Assembly: GCA_965153455.1 (NCBI GenBank)
Contig: OZ234493.1
Location: 31,982,213 to 32,046,212, forward strand
Length of the DNA: 64,000 nt
Direction of reading: 5' to 3'
Source: Sphagnum compactum
Lineage: Eukaryota; Bryophyta; Sphagnopsida; Sphagnales
Shown: positions 62,164 through 64,000 of the stretch, piece by piece
Numbering within the stretch: the stretch's first letter is position 1
Layout of the letters: each line of letters begins with the position of its first letter
The notes under the pieces: model-generated
The model's database searches: none
The model's input: the letters and a program-made list of their open reading frames with translations, nothing else
Told to the model about the DNA's origin: nothing
Made by a program: the position numbers and the translations under genes

Positions 62164-62195
62164 AAATACGATGTATTTATTAATACATCGTATTT
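62164..62195. repeat. Perfect 13-bp inverted repeat
   Basis: Arms AAATACGATGTAT and ATACATCGTATTT with a 6-nt loop (62177-62182). Confidence 0.9.
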
Positions 62196-62329
62196 CTAAG
62201 GGATAATTGCACACTGGTTGGAATACCCAAAAGATAATTGCATAGTAGTTGTATATGAATTGTTTTTTGAAGTTTAGTTGTGGGGTAGTGTGGTTTCAAC
62301 GAACCTGATTTCTCATGGTGAAAAAGCTA

Positions 62330-62730
62330 ATGCTTTTTTTTTTCCATCTTTTTTGTAGTTTTAACTGTTTTGTTTGTGGTTGTTGGTTTGTTTTGGTTTG
62401 TTGTTTTTTGTTTTGTTGCTTTGTGTTGGTTATTGTTTCACATTGTGTTGGTGGTATTATTTTATGGTTGGTGTTTTTGCTTTATGTTAATGTTGTTATT
62501 TTGTGTTGTTGTTGTTTATTTGCATTAGTGTTGTTACGCGCTAATGTTGTTTTTTTGCACTAGTGGTGCTACTATGTGCTAGTGTTATTTTTGTTTCATG
62601 CTAATGTTGTTGGTGCTTCACGTTGGTGTTAGTGTTTTGTTCATTTACCTTTTGGCCCAAACCCTACTATTGTTGCGTTATGTTGTTGTTGCAATTTTGT
62701 GCTAATGTTGTTATTGTTTTTATGGTTAAA
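62330..62730 (+). repeat. G/T-rich strand-asymmetric degenerate repeat
   Basis: Degenerate units around GCTAATGTTGTT with T-runs; C is nearly absent from long stretches of the plus strand. The 82-codon frame at 62315-62563 is a product of this composition (Cys/Leu/Val-rich). Confidence 0.7.
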
Positions 62731-63559
62731 ATGGTACTTCCCCCCCTTTTTCCCTTGCAAGTGGGAGCTTAAAGTTTGAGGCACAAGACCTTTGACAAAA
62801 TTATATATATATATAATTTTTTTTGAGTTTTTTTTCATTTCTTTGTTTAAGTTTTTTTCATTATTATTATTATTTTATAATATTTTATTTTATATTTCAT
62901 ATTTTGTTGTTTTTTTGTAGGATTTTCATAACTTGCATATTCCTATTACAAAACCCCATTACATTTTTTTTTGTAAGACTTTACATATTCATCTTGTTTT
63001 GTAAATGTTTAGAAAATGGATTGCATCTTCTAAAAACTATCAACATTTTCTAAAAATGAAAATACATGTGATGTATTTATGAATGAAGTAAAGATGGAAG
63101 ATGAACCTTTGCAAAAACCTAAAGAAAATGCAAATGTTCAAACAGAAGGAAATAAGAATCTAGAAAATAATGAATAGAAGATGAAATAAAAATTGAAAAA
63201 GTTACATTCACAAAGATTACTTTGGAAACCAAATAACAAAAATGCATTGTGTTGGGCATTTATTATGTTAATGATAACAAAAAAAATTAATTTAATAACT
63301 CCTTAAACCATGCATTATATTTTTTGTCACAATAGTCTTGTTTTGAATTTCAATCCAAAAACTCAAGCTAGGAAAGGGTTAACCATATATAGTACAACTA
63401 ATGGTATAATTGCATTGAGGAAACATATCAATTCAAAAAATTGAATTTAAAAAAAAATTGAAAAATAAGTTAATTGTCCTTTAAGACAAGATGAAAGATA
63501 ACCTTCCAAAAAGAGACAAAATATTTCTTTCACTCCATATTTAATTTTTTTGTTGCAAA

Positions 63560-64000
63560 ATAACCTTTCAATGATGATGATGTGTATTCAAAGCAATTTT
63601 TGGAAGATTTGAGTATTTTAATTGTCAAAACCATCTTCGTTTACAATTTGGGGAAAATAGTTAGTTGAAAAGGTTTAATATGCATTTGTGTCTAAGAATT
63701 GCTTTTGTTTGCAAAAACTAATTTTCTTATGAATTATTATTCAAATTAGTGGAAAAAATCAAACAATTATATGTTTTACTAATTTTAACATAATGTCATT
63801 TTGCAACTACAAATTCTGATTTGTGGGTATCAAAAGATGGACATGATATTTTTGCATTGGTGATCAAATTTTTAAGAGTTGATTGGCAACCGAAGCACAT
63901 TACCCATACTTTTTTTGAGCCAACAAATACTAGTGGATAAACCTTAGCTAAAAACTTGATAAATTTGTTGGAGGAAGAAAATTATTGCTTATGTTATGGA
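63560..64000 (+). pseudogene. hAT-type transposase relic running off the right edge
   Basis: Two blocks match plant hAT-like transposases (BED-zinc-finger type): SKQFLEDLSILIVK near 63575, and NSDLWVSKDGHDIFALVIKF (from 63812, includes the first catalytic-type Asp) continuing with DWQPKHITHTFFEPTNTSG. A TAA follows TSG, then TLAKNLINLLEEE reads on in frame to the window end. Stops also lie between the two blocks. It is decayed at least in this part; the C-terminal half lies outside the window. Confidence 0.7.

Larger units (their letters stand above)
55451..63559. other. A+T-rich intergenic DNA, no intact gene
   Basis: Contains an AGGT/ACCT inverted-repeat cluster (57630-57840), a possible fourth hairpin-ended repeat (59383-59620), a 13-bp palindrome (62164-62195) and a G/T-rich degenerate repeat (62330-62730). 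A 65-codon minus-strand frame at 57068-57265 is perhaps a decayed coding fragment of unknown kind. Confidence 0.55.

Noticed and set aside
1-64000. CRISPR arrays, rRNA or tRNA genes, organelle origin
   Set aside because: No regularly spaced repeats, no cloverleaf with an internal promoter, and no rRNA stretches were seen; introns and retroelements show nuclear DNA.

Overview
The window is nuclear DNA of a land plant. It carries two multi-exon genes with plant-type GT-AG introns, one of them an orthologue of the chloroplast half-ABC transporter ABCB26. It also holds a plant chromovirus primed by initiator tRNA-Met, plant-type LINEs, and long A+T-rich intergenic DNA. I cannot name the species. 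The large, repeat-rich intergenic space and a LINE whose RRM-like segment runs straight into its endonuclease hint at a non-flowering land plant, but that is weak inference.

Layout. 48-6355 (-): ABCB26, 17 exons, first exon at 6355, last exons beyond the left edge. 6.6-7.5 kb: two tandem-repeat blocks just upstream of it. 7.5-22.3 kb: A+T-rich DNA with one solo LTR (16364-17180) and an ankyrin-like relic. 22.3-25.2 kb: a hairpin-ended (possibly Helitron-like) repeat, a GC-rich promoter-like island with a 102-codon ORF, and a second solo LTR (24369-25188). 25.4-44.66 kb: a three-level nest of retroelements. An old broken LINE (LINE-A, +) is split by a 14.6-kb Ty3/gypsy chromovirus (-), and the 3' LTR of that chromovirus is split by a 7.4-kb, nearly intact second LINE (LINE-B, +). 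45359-51564 (+): a five-exon gene for an N-terminal C2 domain with a tail of more than 1300 residues of low complexity. 53.2-64 kb: A+T-rich DNA with relics of a PIF/Harbinger transposase (about 54.6-55.45 kb) and of a hAT-type transposase running off the right edge (63.56-64.0 kb).

The two host genes are not visibly related in function. The nest gives a clear order of events: LINE-A first, then the chromovirus, then LINE-B. The two chromovirus LTRs differ by about ten substitutions, all transitions, plus one G-run indel over about 950 bp. The LTRs and target-site duplications set most element boundaries to the base. Protein-family assignments are from motif recognition by eye; no database search was run.
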